A stretch of DNA of 64,000 bases, from contig CALJES010000007.1 of assembly GCA_938074205.1 (NCBI GenBank), positions 1 to 64,000 on the forward strand, read 5' to 3'. This stretch comes from an uncultured bacterium. GTDB lineage: Bacteria; Armatimonadota; UBA5829. Shown here in pieces: positions 35,328-43,973 of this stretch. Below the pieces are notes generated by a model. That model worked only from the letters and a program-made list of their open reading frames with translations. It made no database searches and was not told the origin of the DNA. The translations under genes and the position numbers were made by a program. The number at the start of each line of letters is the position of its first letter. The first letter of the stretch is position 1.

Positions 35328-35415
35328 AAGTTGCTGACAGAGGCTGAGGTCTTTTAGCCTTTCGGTGGGTGTACTGGTCAAACACGTCTGCTGAGGCTAT
35401 TCTTTTATCGACGGG

Positions 35416-36867
35416 TCAGCACTTTTCGAGAACGTGCAGCGTGTATTCCTGCACGGCGGTCTCGCCGGTATCATCTTGTGCTTCGATCAAAATCGGGTAT
35501 GTTCCACATGACTGCGGCACGCCCGATATAACGCCACTCTCGGCGTCTACGCCCAGCCACTTGGGTGCTCGAGCTAGCCTGTATTTAATGGGCTTGGTAC
35601 TTGCATTGAAATCTGCTTTTGCTCGATATTCGTAGCGCGCCCCGACATATTCTTCCACTACTGGCTGACTTATGAACGTCATTTTCGGTATGTGAAGTTG
35701 CCATACGTCATTTATTAGGGGCCAAGCGTTTCCTCCCACTACCCACAATCGATTTTCAAACACATAGGTGGATGTTTCGTGTCGGGGACTCCAGATGGTT
35801 TCCGTTTCCAATTGTTGCCAGTGAGCTCCGTCAATTGAATACCAGACGTCGTTAAAGTTCTGCCAATTCGGCTGTGCACGAAAACCGCCTAGCAGCCAGA
35901 TCCGTCCTCGGTATGACACGCAGGACGCCCAGCGCCTACCTTGCCAAGGGGCGCAATCGGTTACAAGATCCCAGTTGAGTCCATCATCAGAACACCAAAC
36001 ATCTCTGTAGGCTTTGAACGGCTGGTAGTAACCATAGGAGCCCCCTATGACCCACAACCTTCCGGCGTGGCAGACGACGTTTCCGAGAAGAACTCGCTTT
36101 GACCAAGGGGCGGAATCGAGCTCAAGTGTCCAGTCGACCCCGTTGCGGGAAGACCATACCTGCCGGCCGTCGGCTCCACCTATCCCCCATAGTTTACCGT
36201 TCAGATATCCCGCAAACACCAAGTTGCCCACCCATGGAAGCTTATCTACTGCGCACGTCCAGTTGGTGCCGTCTGCGGAGCAATATAGCTTATGGGACAC
36301 TGTTGTCACCCACATCTTGTCGTCGTGCACGTATGCCAACGGAACGCTGACACCTTTGGGGTCGGGAATGTTGCCGGCGAACTCCCAATTTGTGCCGTCC
36401 GAACTGCACCACACATCGCCTACCACTGCCGGCAGATAGCCACCGATTAGCCACATTCGGTCTCGGAAAACAAGTTCGCCAGCGGAGTCGCGCGGAGCCC
36501 ACGGCGCACTCTCGCAAACTCTCGTCCAGTCCAGAGTCGGATAGGCACGTACCACCTTGAGTGTGCAAACTTCGCCTGCGACCCCCGGCGCGTCTTGTAG
36601 TGAGATCTCGAACGTGTTCACTCCTGGGCTGAGGGGCAACTCCCCCGAGGGACAGCCGTTCGACACAGGCAGCCCGTTCACATATATAACTCCGTCCGAG
36701 TAGTTGGCGGCTCTTGGAGTGATGACTATTGTCTGTTGGCTATGAGGTACCAGAACCTCGTATGTCTTGGCCTGCGGGAATATGTCGCCTACGACTCGTA
36801 CGTCTGCGTTCACCAAGGGTGCAAGGAGTCTGCTATTTTGCTGTTCCATCTGGCGTTTTGACGGCAT
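35416..36867 (-). CDS. Kelch-like beta-propeller protein flanked by Ig/cadherin-like domains
   Basis: In this 483-residue protein, residues about 30-110 look like a cadherin-like beta-sandwich (VYVNGLPVSNG, LSPGVNTFEI). Residues about 118-400 hold six or seven repeats of the type W-x-V-G-G-x(n)-D-V-W-x-S-x-D-G-x-N-W, a kelch/sialidase-like propeller. Residues about 400-480 form a putative Ig module (YRLARAPKWLGVDAESGVISGVP). No signal peptide is visible, which is odd for this architecture. It follows the GH20 gene by 20 bases, so they may be co-transcribed and act on glycans. Confidence 0.75.
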   Translation of the reverse strand: MPSKRQMEQQNSRLLAPLVNADVRVVGDIFPQAKTYEVLVPHSQQTIVITPRAANYSDGVIYVNGLPVSNGCPSGELPLSPGVNTFEISLQDAPGVAGEVCTLKVVRAYPTLDWTRVCESAPWAPRDSAGELVFRDRMWLIGGYLPAVVGDVWCSSDGTNWEFAGNIPDPKGVSVPLAYVHDDKMWVTTVSHKLYCSADGTNWTCAVDKLPWVGNLVFAGYLNGKLWGIGGADGRQVWSSRNGVDWTLELDSAPWSKRVLLGNVVCHAGRLWVIGGSYGYYQPFKAYRDVWCSDDGLNWDLVTDCAPWQGRRWASCVSYRGRIWLLGGFRAQPNWQNFNDVWYSIDGAHWQQLETETIWSPRHETSTYVFENRLWVVGGNAWPLINDVWQLHIPKMTFISQPVVEEYVGARYEYRAKADFNASTKPIKYRLARAPKWLGVDAESGVISGVPQSCGTYPILIEAQDDTGETAVQEYTLHVLEKC

Positions 36868-36887
36868 TTGCCCACTTCCTATGTCTT

Positions 36888-38714
36888 TTACTCTCGCAAG
36901 TACTGCAGAGTTTTCTCAAGCCGCGCCTTGCTGTCGACGAGCCCTCCTGGCCTGTTTCTCGCGAGCCACAGTCGCTCATATTCGGCAATTGTATCTTCGA
37001 GCTTGAATGCTATGGCTTTACGTTCGCGGGAGACAGGCTTGCCTGCCCACAAAGCTAGATGCATCTTTCCAACCCGACAACCCAGCTCAACCAGTGTGGC
37101 GTCGCAAGCGAACTCCGCCTTTATGAGCTCTGCATCGGGTCTTGTCATCTTGGCCAAACGCATTCGACGAACTGCACCTTTCACGCAGTCGATGACTGCG
37201 TCCAGCTCTTCGGTACTGACGCCTTCCAGAAGCTGCTGGGGCTTCCATCTGCCTTGAACAAGAAGCCAGAAGGGTATTGTGGAGTTGGGCACACTGTGTA
37301 TTTTCGTGTAGGAGTTCGCCAGTTCGTAGGCGACTTGTCCCATAACTCCTGCCGTGTCCTGAAAGGCGAAGAGGTTCAGCGCCTCGAGAAGTCTATCCAC
37401 GTTTGCATTGTCCGCACCAGCATTCCAGGAGCACGCTGCACCTACCATATAGCCCATATAGCTGACTGGCAGAAACTGGTGGTGGCCGTTGTCGCCCCAA
37501 TCGGTGTTCAGAAAACCTGTTGCGCCCGTTTCGAGGCCTTCCTTGGCGGCTCTTATTGGGTTGTGTATCGCATTATAAGCGCGACCCACAAACGAGTTCC
37601 AACTGGATGTGCCCGGACATACCCAGAACTCTATCCCTGCAGCAGCGTGCTTTTCGCAATTTGGTTTGAAAGCATAGTCGGCGCCGTAGCCCCATTCCAG
37701 AGCAACAACGTCCTTTGGCAACTCAGGAATGAGCTCAGGATGTTTCTTGATTATATCGCCCCAGAATAGCATACGCCGCCCGTGCTCAGTAACCAGACGG
37801 TGCAGATTCAAGAGAAAGTCCAAGTAAACCCTGCCGACGCCCAGCTTCTCACACGCTTCCTTGCTTCTACCTTTGCCTAGGTCATGCGTTTCGTCGCAGC
37901 CGACGTTGAAATACTTGCTCGAAAAATGCGGAAGCAGTTGCGAGTATAGGTTGGCTATAAGCTCGATGCTGCGCGGATCCTGCGGGCAGAGGGTGAAAGG
38001 TGCGCTGGGGACTTCAGCGAGATCGCGGTATTCTTTGTGTTTTAGCCACCGTTCCATGTGGCCGAAAGAGTTCTGATTAGGCACGAGTTCGATAAAGCGC
38101 TCTCGGCAGTAGGCGTCCAGTTTGAGCACATCCGAACCCGTGATAGGGCTGGCTTTCCGCCATACTACTTCGTGACCGATATATTCGAAAGTGTGCTCGG
38201 TGTAGAGTTGGAACTGGTTGATCTTCCACTCAGAAAGCATATCGACCAGCTGCATCAGTGTCTCCAGCGTGGGCACTTTGTCTCTGCTGACGTCCAGCAT
38301 CACGCCGCGCTCGGGAAAGTCGGGCCAATCTTCGATGGAAAGCATAGGCAACTCTCTTCCGTGGCGCTTTATCAACTGGATCAGAGTGCAAACACCGTAG
38401 TAAATGCCTGCCGGAGCAGCAGCGGTTATGCGTATAAGGTTCGGATTGATAACGAGGGTATAGCCCTCAGGTCCATTCGGTGCTGATGAATCGCACACGA
38501 GTAGAATTGGGTTAGAGGTCGTTGCCGCCACTGGACTTGCTGTAGGCCGCCAATCGCCTCCAAGCGCGGATGCAAGTTTGTTGGCGCCCAAAAGCAGCAT
38601 TTCGGGAACCTCAGACTGGATAACAATATACCCTTTTCGAGGCAATTTCAGGGTTTGCTGGCGCACGTCGATTTTCTTGGGTGTTGGTACGAGGAGCAAA
38701 TCCTTTGTAGTCAT
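36888..38714 (-). CDS. Glycoside hydrolase family 20 (beta-N-acetylhexosaminidase-like)
   Basis: The 608-residue protein has an N-terminal GH20b-like domain (about 1-125), then the TIM-barrel starting at IEDWPDFPERGVMLDVSRD. Catalytic Asp274-Glu275 sit in VGCDETHDLG, as expected for substrate-assisted catalysis. GHMERWLKH and WGYGADY line the pocket. It seems closest to the GcnA-like branch. No signal peptide is seen with the start at 38714, which has AGGGGGA 10 bases upstream; the frame is open to 38870. Substrates are probably N-acetylglucosaminides. Confidence 0.85.
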   Translation of the reverse strand: MTTKDLLLVPTPKKIDVRQQTLKLPRKGYIVIQSEVPEMLLLGANKLASALGGDWRPTASPVAATTSNPILLVCDSSAPNGPEGYTLVINPNLIRITAAAPAGIYYGVCTLIQLIKRHGRELPMLSIEDWPDFPERGVMLDVSRDKVPTLETLMQLVDMLSEWKINQFQLYTEHTFEYIGHEVVWRKASPITGSDVLKLDAYCRERFIELVPNQNSFGHMERWLKHKEYRDLAEVPSAPFTLCPQDPRSIELIANLYSQLLPHFSSKYFNVGCDETHDLGKGRSKEACEKLGVGRVYLDFLLNLHRLVTEHGRRMLFWGDIIKKHPELIPELPKDVVALEWGYGADYAFKPNCEKHAAAGIEFWVCPGTSSWNSFVGRAYNAIHNPIRAAKEGLETGATGFLNTDWGDNGHHQFLPVSYMGYMVGAACSWNAGADNANVDRLLEALNLFAFQDTAGVMGQVAYELANSYTKIHSVPNSTIPFWLLVQGRWKPQQLLEGVSTEELDAVIDCVKGAVRRMRLAKMTRPDAELIKAEFACDATLVELGCRVGKMHLALWAGKPVSRERKAIAFKLEDTIAEYERLWLARNRPGGLVDSKARLEKTLQYLRE

Positions 38715-38892
38715 CTTAAGCGATCCCCCTCTGGCTGCGAAGTTCAAGTTTACGTTTTCTGATTCACTGGTAATGTTGGCAATCCCTTCCATTGTGAATG
38801 ACAATCGCGCCAGGCAATTACCTCTGTGAAGGATACGTCGCGTTTCGGGCGGCATAGGCTGGTGCCACAAGGGGCCGAAAACTCTGCATACA

Positions 38893-38981
38893 AATAAAAG
38901 CCCTTCCTCGTCCTGGTGCGAGGGAAGGGCTAAGGAAAGGAGGGAGAACGATATGTAGATAGACTGGCCTTGCTGCTGGCA
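38893..38981 (-). ncRNA. Candidate small RNA B with anti-Shine-Dalgarno-like core
   Basis: The predicted transcript is about 89 nt. Promoter: TTGACA (39010-39015), 16-base spacer, TATCAT (38988-38993), preceded by TGG as an extended -10. The core CCCTCCTTTCC (38934-38944, minus strand) shares CCTCCTTTC with the 3' end of 16S rRNA. A 12-bp hairpin (38899-38910 with 38919-38931, one bulge) and TTTATTT end it. No open frame of useful size is present. It is homologous to the element at 39079-39155 over the promoter and core, while the terminator stems differ in sequence. Confidence 0.6.
38899..38931 (-). terminator. Terminator of candidate small RNA B
   Basis: The 12-bp stem has an 8-base loop and is followed on the minus strand by TTTATTT. 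It lies upstream of the GH20 start and no coding gene ends here. Confidence 0.75.
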
Positions 38982-38987
38982 TTACAT

Positions 38988-39015
38988 ATGATACCACAAT
39001 GGTCTAATTTGTCAA
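38988..39015 (-). promoter_or_regulatory. Promoter of candidate small RNA B
   Basis: TTGACA and TATCAT with 16-base spacing, plus an extended -10 TGG, on the minus strand. Confidence 0.65.
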
Positions 39016-39078
39016 TACGGAAAAATTACCTGTAATTCAGGCGAGATATGTTGCGACGGACTAATTCTTCTTGCTAAG

Positions 39079-39108
39079 AAAAAAGCAGCCCCGGCTTACA
39101 ACCGGGGC
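39079..39108 (-). terminator. Terminator of candidate small RNA A
   Basis: The 7-bp stem of only G/C pairs has a 7-base loop and is followed by TGCTTTTTTC on the minus strand. It could also end read-through from the nuclease gene at 39276. Confidence 0.8.
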
Positions 39109-39155
39109 CAACAAAGAAAAGGAGGGGCGAGATACGATGTGAGAAATGTGTTGGT
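39079..39155 (-). ncRNA. Candidate small RNA A with anti-Shine-Dalgarno-like core
   Basis: The predicted transcript is about 77 nt. Promoter: TTGACA (39186-39191), then AATAAT (39162-39167) at 18-base spacing. The shared block ACATCGTATCTC leads into CCCCTCCTTTTC (39116-39127, minus strand). A 7-bp GC stem (39088-39094 with 39102-39108) and six T (39079-39084) form a terminator. It matches element B at the -35, TGTGGTA, ACAT..CGT..TCTC and CCTCCTTT, at similar distances. Targets cannot be named from the window. Confidence 0.6.
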
Positions 39156-39161
39156 TACTGG

Positions 39162-39191
39162 ATTATTACCACATCTGCGACGGTTTGTCAA
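39162..39191 (-). promoter_or_regulatory. Promoter of candidate small RNA A
   Basis: TTGACA and AATAAT at 18-base spacing on the minus strand. The -35 and the TGTGGTA preceding the -10 are conserved in copy B. Confidence 0.6.
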
Positions 39192-39275
39192 CACCCGGTA
39201 ATGCCGATAACCGTCGCGTGCGGTTGTGCGAGGTTCACGTCGTGGCCCAAGCGTTCAGCAACAGTTTGTGCGCGA

Positions 39276-40337
39276 TTAATCCATTGGGATGGGGTCTTTC
39301 AAAGTGATTACGAGTCCCTCTGGCGGCTCACCGGCAGCCTGGAAGAGGGTATGTATTGAGCGTATATGATCTCCGGAGGAACAGAACGCTTCAATAAACA
39401 ACTCGCCCTGAGGGGTATCAATCCGATATGGTATGGCCATTTTAGTACCCGTACCGTGAACTGGTTCTCGAGCTACGAACCACCTTTTGGAACGCGGATC
39501 CCAGGGGATGGGCAGCTCAGGCAGACGGTTGTGCTGGGCGAACCACTCGACTATTGACCCGGCCATTTCCTTCCAACTAGATACTTCACGGATGGTTTGA
39601 TCGGGGAACTGGACATGGGTCGGTTTGTTGAATGCAAGCTTATCTCGCAGCTCGTGTAGCTCAGCTAGCGTATAAACGTTGTTCGGTGGTGGTGGTGGCG
39701 GTGGTGGTGGGGTCTTCAAGCCGAAGTAATTGACTATGTCATCGGGCTGGACGTCGGTGATTCCTTCTTTTCGCAGAAACTCAGTGAGCATTGTGATGGC
39801 CTTGCTGCTCGGATTCTTTAGTTGTTCATCCAAGACATCCTTTATCTGCTTCTGGACCACGTATCGCTCGAGTTGGCCGGAAGTAACCGAAGGTTTGGAA
39901 AGCGCAAAGAGGAAGTCTATTAAATCAGGGCTCTCCAGCTCTACGCTCACCACCAGGCGATCTTCGGCAGGGCGCTCTCTAAGATAGTTATCGTATAAAT
40001 GCCACTGTCTGCCGTTAGACAGCACGACCCACCTCTTGCCCTGCGCGTTTGCGTAGTTTACAGCCTGAACAGCGTGGGATTTATCGAGGGTAACTTTCCA
40101 GTCCTTCGCCTCGAGATACCAAGTGTAATCAGTTTGCGGGAGTATCGTATAATCAGGCACTCCGGCCGATATGGCTCCTTGCAGAAGTATCTCGTGCTTT
40201 TCGTAGCCCGCCGCTTCTAGTAGCGAGTTAATCACCCAGTAGCAAGTGCAAGATTCGTTTGGAGGCGGCTTGGGAAGCTTTCGCACGCGTTCAATTTCGC
40301 TGTTCAGCCGTTTTCGCAATTCACTATCATTCGCCAT
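39276..40337 (-). CDS. Orphan nuclease-like protein with HsdR N-terminal (PD-(D/E)xK) domain
   Basis: In this 353-residue protein, residues about 30-135 match the type I restriction HsdR N-terminal nuclease fold. The candidate catalytic triad is Asp62 (PDYTI), Glu76 and Lys78 (YLEAKDWK). Next come a helical region (about 150-205) and nine consecutive Pro (210-218), encoded by a CCA/CCG-type trinucleotide run at about 39684-39712. A C-terminal domain (about 222-353) follows that I do not recognise. No helicase, methylase or specificity subunit is adjacent, so it is not a standard restriction system. A strong promoter is upstream. Confidence 0.75.
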   Translation of the reverse strand: MANDSELRKRLNSEIERVRKLPKPPPNESCTCYWVINSLLEAAGYEKHEILLQGAISAGVPDYTILPQTDYTWYLEAKDWKVTLDKSHAVQAVNYANAQGKRWVVLSNGRQWHLYDNYLRERPAEDRLVVSVELESPDLIDFLFALSKPSVTSGQLERYVVQKQIKDVLDEQLKNPSSKAITMLTEFLRKEGITDVQPDDIVNYFGLKTPPPPPPPPPNNVYTLAELHELRDKLAFNKPTHVQFPDQTIREVSSWKEMAGSIVEWFAQHNRLPELPIPWDPRSKRWFVAREPVHGTGTKMAIPYRIDTPQGELFIEAFCSSGDHIRSIHTLFQAAGEPPEGLVITLKDPIPMD

Positions 40338-40402
40338 TGTCTACAAATCGCGCCTCCTATCCCCGCCGACATTTCACTCGAACATCAAACGTTGTTGAGC
40401 AA

Positions 40403-40431
40403 AGTATATGCCCGTGTTGATGGATTGTCAA
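40403..40431 (-). promoter_or_regulatory. Sigma-70 promoter of the orphan nuclease gene
   Basis: On the minus strand, TTGACA (40426-40431), a 17-base spacer and TATACT (40403-40408). A near-consensus site about 65 bases before the start codon. Confidence 0.75.
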
Positions 40432-40552
40432 ACGGTGCTCTGCGCGATGTATTGCTTCCTGGGATTTCATTTGTGTTCCGCGCCTGTGATAGAATAACCT
40501 GGTTGTCGGCCACTGCATATTTGCATACAGAGGGGGCGTAGGATACAAAGCA

Positions 40553-42553
40553 ATGGCAGATTCCATCAGGTCGAGCGCCTCGACCGCTGAGGAGGCGCAG
40601 GCATTAGAACTCGCACAAGCCGCGCGAGATAAATCAACCATCACGCTTCGCAGCATAATACTTGGGCTCATTGCAACTGTGCTGGTAGACCTTTGGGTTC
40701 ATTATGCTGAGCTGGTGCTGGGTGGCGCACGCGGTCACACGGCTATGGTCAATACCTCGATACCCGTGGGCCCTTTCAATCTGCTTGTAGGCCTAGTGGT
40801 TATAAATCTGATGATTACGCGGTTTGCTCCGCGTTGGAAGATGTCTCAGGCGGAGCTTCTTACCGTATACGTTATGAGTGCGGTTTCTGGCGTGCTGTCG
40901 TCTTCCGGCGGTTTGCATTTCTTGATCCCAACGATAACTGCCGCCCACTACTTTGCGGCTGCGGACAATCGATGGGCAGAACTATTCCACAGGTTCATTC
41001 CAGACTGGATCGCCCAGACAGATCCGGAAACTCTTAGAGCATTCTACAGGGACAATGCGCCGTTCGAGATAGCGCGCTGGATAAAGCACATAGCCGTTTG
41101 GTCCGGATTTTTAGTTGTTTTCGCCACAGCGACTATGTGCTTATCGTTGATACTTAAGAAGCAATGGATCGATTCGGAGCACTTGCCGTTTCCGACGGTT
41201 CAACTGCCTCTCGAGCTTGCAAGGGAAGGCACACCCTTGTTGCGCGATCCTTTATTCTGGTTGGGAACAGGGCTTACGTTTGCCATAGTTTGTTGGAATA
41301 CGCTTGCAATGAACGTGCCGAGCGTTCCTGCGCTGAGCATGCGGGGTATCGAATTGGGGCAATATCTGACGGTTCCGCCTTGGAACGCAATTGGCAAGTT
41401 TCGCGTGACGTTCTTCCCATTTGCAATCGGAATCGGCTACTTGCTTTCGACCGAAGTCGTTTTCAGCGTGTGGTTCTTCTATTTGTTCAGTAAGGCGCAG
41501 GCAGTCTTTGGGGCCGCAATGGGATGGACGGAGGCCGGCGCAGCCGACGTGCAGAATATGTTTCCTTACCTAATCTACCAAGGCGCCGGTGCATTCGTGG
41601 GGCTAGCCATCGCCAGTATTTGGATTTCGCGGCGCTATCTGGCGCGCGTTTTTCGCTCGGCGTTTTCATTGGTTGCCGACTCAGACCCGGAAAACCGCGA
41701 AAGCAGGATTGCAGTGTTTGGGCTGATTGCGTGTTTCCTCGCAATGGTGGCGTTTACCGTTGCTGCCGGTGCATCTAAGCTGGTGGCGGTGGTTTTTGTA
41801 TTCCTGGTTTTGGTTTTCCTCATAGCTGCTACGCGCATCAGGGCCGAAACGGGAAATCCTTGGCCCGTAGGGCCGGAGGTGGATGCATTCCGCCTGATGA
41901 TGACTGTCGCGGGAACTGCGGCTTTCAGCACAGCCGACCTAACTGCGCTCACCTACGTGCGAGCTGCCACTGCAGGACAAGATTTCCGTGGAGTGTGTAT
42001 GCCACACGAGCTAGATGGGCTTAAGATCGCTGATTCGACGGGCATGAAACCGTTCAAGCTAGCGGGCGCAATGCTATTGGCTGTAGGATTTGGCGTGGTT
42101 GTATCGTTCATTATGGCTTTAATGATATGGACTGATATGGGTGCGCTTGCAAAGGGCGAGTCATGGCGAGGCATGGCGGGTAAGCGCTCGTTCGACACGC
42201 TGGCGGCGTGGATGACTGTGCCCCTGAAGCCAAACGCGGGAGGTATGGCTGGCATGGGGGCTGGACTTTTGTTTGCAATGTTTCTTGCGTATATGCGTAC
42301 CCTCTACGTGTGGTGGCCATTTCATCCGGTGGGCTACTGCATGTCGAACACTTTCACGTCTTACAACCTTTGGACCCCCTGCCTTATTGCTTGGCTGGTC
42401 AAGGTTGCTTTAACGCGCGCAGGCGGGATGAGGATGTATCGCCGAATGCTGCCGTTCTTTTTCGGGCTTATTGCAGGAGACTTCATAGGCGGTGGAATCA
42501 CAACTCTCATTGGGTGTATGAGTTCGATAAACGTCTATCCGGTAAACTGGTAG
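40553..42553 (+). CDS. DUF6785/DUF6784-type polytopic membrane protein (OPT-like transporter)
   Basis: The 666-residue protein has about 14-16 membrane helices. Its start (KSTITLRSIILGLIA, then GGARGHTAMVNTSIP) and its end (YPVNW) resemble a family common in Armatimonadota and Planctomycetota, distantly related to oligopeptide transporters. Substrate unknown. A cytoplasmic region contains EHLPFPTVQLPLELA, typical of this family. It is one base from the pabB start, so it is translated with pabB and pabC; the functional link is unclear. Confidence 0.72.
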   Translation: MADSIRSSASTAEEAQALELAQAARDKSTITLRSIILGLIATVLVDLWVHYAELVLGGARGHTAMVNTSIPVGPFNLLVGLVVINLMITRFAPRWKMSQAELLTVYVMSAVSGVLSSSGGLHFLIPTITAAHYFAAADNRWAELFHRFIPDWIAQTDPETLRAFYRDNAPFEIARWIKHIAVWSGFLVVFATATMCLSLILKKQWIDSEHLPFPTVQLPLELAREGTPLLRDPLFWLGTGLTFAIVCWNTLAMNVPSVPALSMRGIELGQYLTVPPWNAIGKFRVTFFPFAIGIGYLLSTEVVFSVWFFYLFSKAQAVFGAAMGWTEAGAADVQNMFPYLIYQGAGAFVGLAIASIWISRRYLARVFRSAFSLVADSDPENRESRIAVFGLIACFLAMVAFTVAAGASKLVAVVFVFLVLVFLIAATRIRAETGNPWPVGPEVDAFRLMMTVAGTAAFSTADLTALTYVRAATAGQDFRGVCMPHELDGLKIADSTGMKPFKLAGAMLLAVGFGVVVSFIMALMIWTDMGALAKGESWRGMAGKRSFDTLAAWMTVPLKPNAGGMAGMGAGLLFAMFLAYMRTLYVWWPFHPVGYCMSNTFTSYNLWTPCLIAWLVKVALTRAGGMRMYRRMLPFFFGLIAGDFIGGGITTLIGCMSSINVYPVNW

Positions 42554-42554
42554 A

Positions 42555-43973
42555 ATGCGGTACATCAAATTCGATTGTGCGCCGAGCGTAACGGCGGTGC
42601 TAGAGCAGATAAGAGGGCTTCGGGACCGATTCCTAATCGAGGACGTCGGAACGGGCAGGGCCTTAGTCGGGGCTGAACCGCTGTTTAAGCTCATCTCCAA
42701 AAATGGTGTGACATACGTTGACTGCGCAGGCACGCGCAGTGTGTTGCAGGGCGATCCGTTCGAGGCGCTTAGGTGTATGCTCGCTCGGTTTGCCTGTGAG
42801 CCCACAGACGAGATACCGTTTGTCGGAGGAGCGGTTGGCTATTTTGCGTACGATTTGGGTCGCCTGATCGAGCTCATACAAATGCGTGCTATCGAGGATA
42901 TACCCACTCCCGACTACTGCCTCGGCTTCTACGATTCGGCTTTGATAATAGATCTGCCACGACGCTTGTGCACGGCGGTTTCACGGTCGGGTGATCCGGA
43001 TGCAATCCAATTTTGGTGCGATATGGCAGAAGCGTCACAGCGGGCGGAGGAATCGCGATGTTTGAAAGTTTCTCAGGTTAACCCTCTCGGCAGTTTTGCT
43101 GATCAGGTTTTGCTTTGTGACGCAGGTATAACCAGCAATTTTACGAAGGCCGATTACTTGCGCGCCATCGAGCGCGTGAAGGAATACATAGCGGCAGGCG
43201 ATTGTTACCAGGTAAACCTTTCACAGCGCTTCGAGACTGATCTTGATGTATCGCCGTGGGAACTCTACCGAACTCTTCGAAGAATAAATCCAGCTCCGCA
43301 CAGCTGCTTTATGGAAATTGGCGACCTGGCTCTGGTCAGCGCATCTCCGGAAAGCTTTCTTAGCTATGACCCCATCAGCCGCATTGTTACGACGCGACCC
43401 ATCAAGGGTACCCGTCCCAGAGGGTCTACTCTGGAAGAGGATGCACGTTTTGCTTTAGAGCTTGCATCGAGCGAAAAGGACCGTGCTGAGAACGTAATGA
43501 TAGTCGACATGGAGCGAAACGACTTGGGCCGAGTGGCACGCTATGGGACGGTTCGTGTTCCGAAGTTGTGGGAAATAGAAGCGCATCCCAATGTATTTCA
43601 GATGGTATCCACAGTGCAAGCAGAGCTTGCGGAGGGTAGGGACCCCGTAGACTTGTTCCGCGCCTCGTTTCCAGGTGGATCGATAACTGGGGCGCCGAAG
43701 GTGCGCGCGATGGAGATCATAGAGGAGTTGGAACCGCACCGCCGCGGGATATATACGGGCTCAGCTGGCTTCATAGACTTTACGGGCAGGGTGGAAATCA
43801 ATATTGTCATTCGAAGCTTCATAGTACACGCTGGCCGCGCATACTTCCATGCCGGCGGGGGTATAGTTGCGGACTCCGACCCTGAAATGGAGTATGAGGA
43901 GACTCTGCACAAGGTGTCGGGCTTGGTTGCTGCCTTGGAGGAATGCAAGTGTGTGGCCTGTTCGCGTATGTGA
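42555..43973 (+). CDS. pabB: Aminodeoxychorismate synthase component I
   Basis: PabB converts chorismate and ammonia to 4-amino-4-deoxychorismate for folate. The 472 residues have the chorismate-binding fold. Lys of PIKGT marks PabB rather than anthranilate synthase (which has PIAGT). KDRAENVMIVDMERNDLGR, FPGGSITGAPK and the C-terminal Glu-rich metal site (DPEMEYEETLHK) are intact. A glutamine amidotransferase partner (PabA) is not adjacent. The 3' end overlaps pabC. Confidence 0.92.
   Translation: MRYIKFDCAPSVTAVLEQIRGLRDRFLIEDVGTGRALVGAEPLFKLISKNGVTYVDCAGTRSVLQGDPFEALRCMLARFACEPTDEIPFVGGAVGYFAYDLGRLIELIQMRAIEDIPTPDYCLGFYDSALIIDLPRRLCTAVSRSGDPDAIQFWCDMAEASQRAEESRCLKVSQVNPLGSFADQVLLCDAGITSNFTKADYLRAIERVKEYIAAGDCYQVNLSQRFETDLDVSPWELYRTLRRINPAPHSCFMEIGDLALVSASPESFLSYDPISRIVTTRPIKGTRPRGSTLEEDARFALELASSEKDRAENVMIVDMERNDLGRVARYGTVRVPKLWEIEAHPNVFQMVSTVQAELAEGRDPVDLFRASFPGGSITGAPKVRAMEIIEELEPHRRGIYTGSAGFIDFTGRVEINIVIRSFIVHAGRAYFHAGGGIVADSDPEMEYEETLHKVSGLVAALEECKCVACSRM

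Noticed and set aside
38931-39145. Plus-strand reading of the small RNA region: hairpin, AAGGAGGG and ATG starts
   Set aside because: Both ATG codons are followed at once by a stop (ATG TAG, ATG TGA) and there is no plus-strand promoter or T-run. The minus-strand promoter and terminator pairs explain the conservation better.
39684-39712. Trinucleotide run as a phase-variation switch
   Set aside because: The unit is three bases, so slippage changes only the number of prolines and cannot switch the frame.
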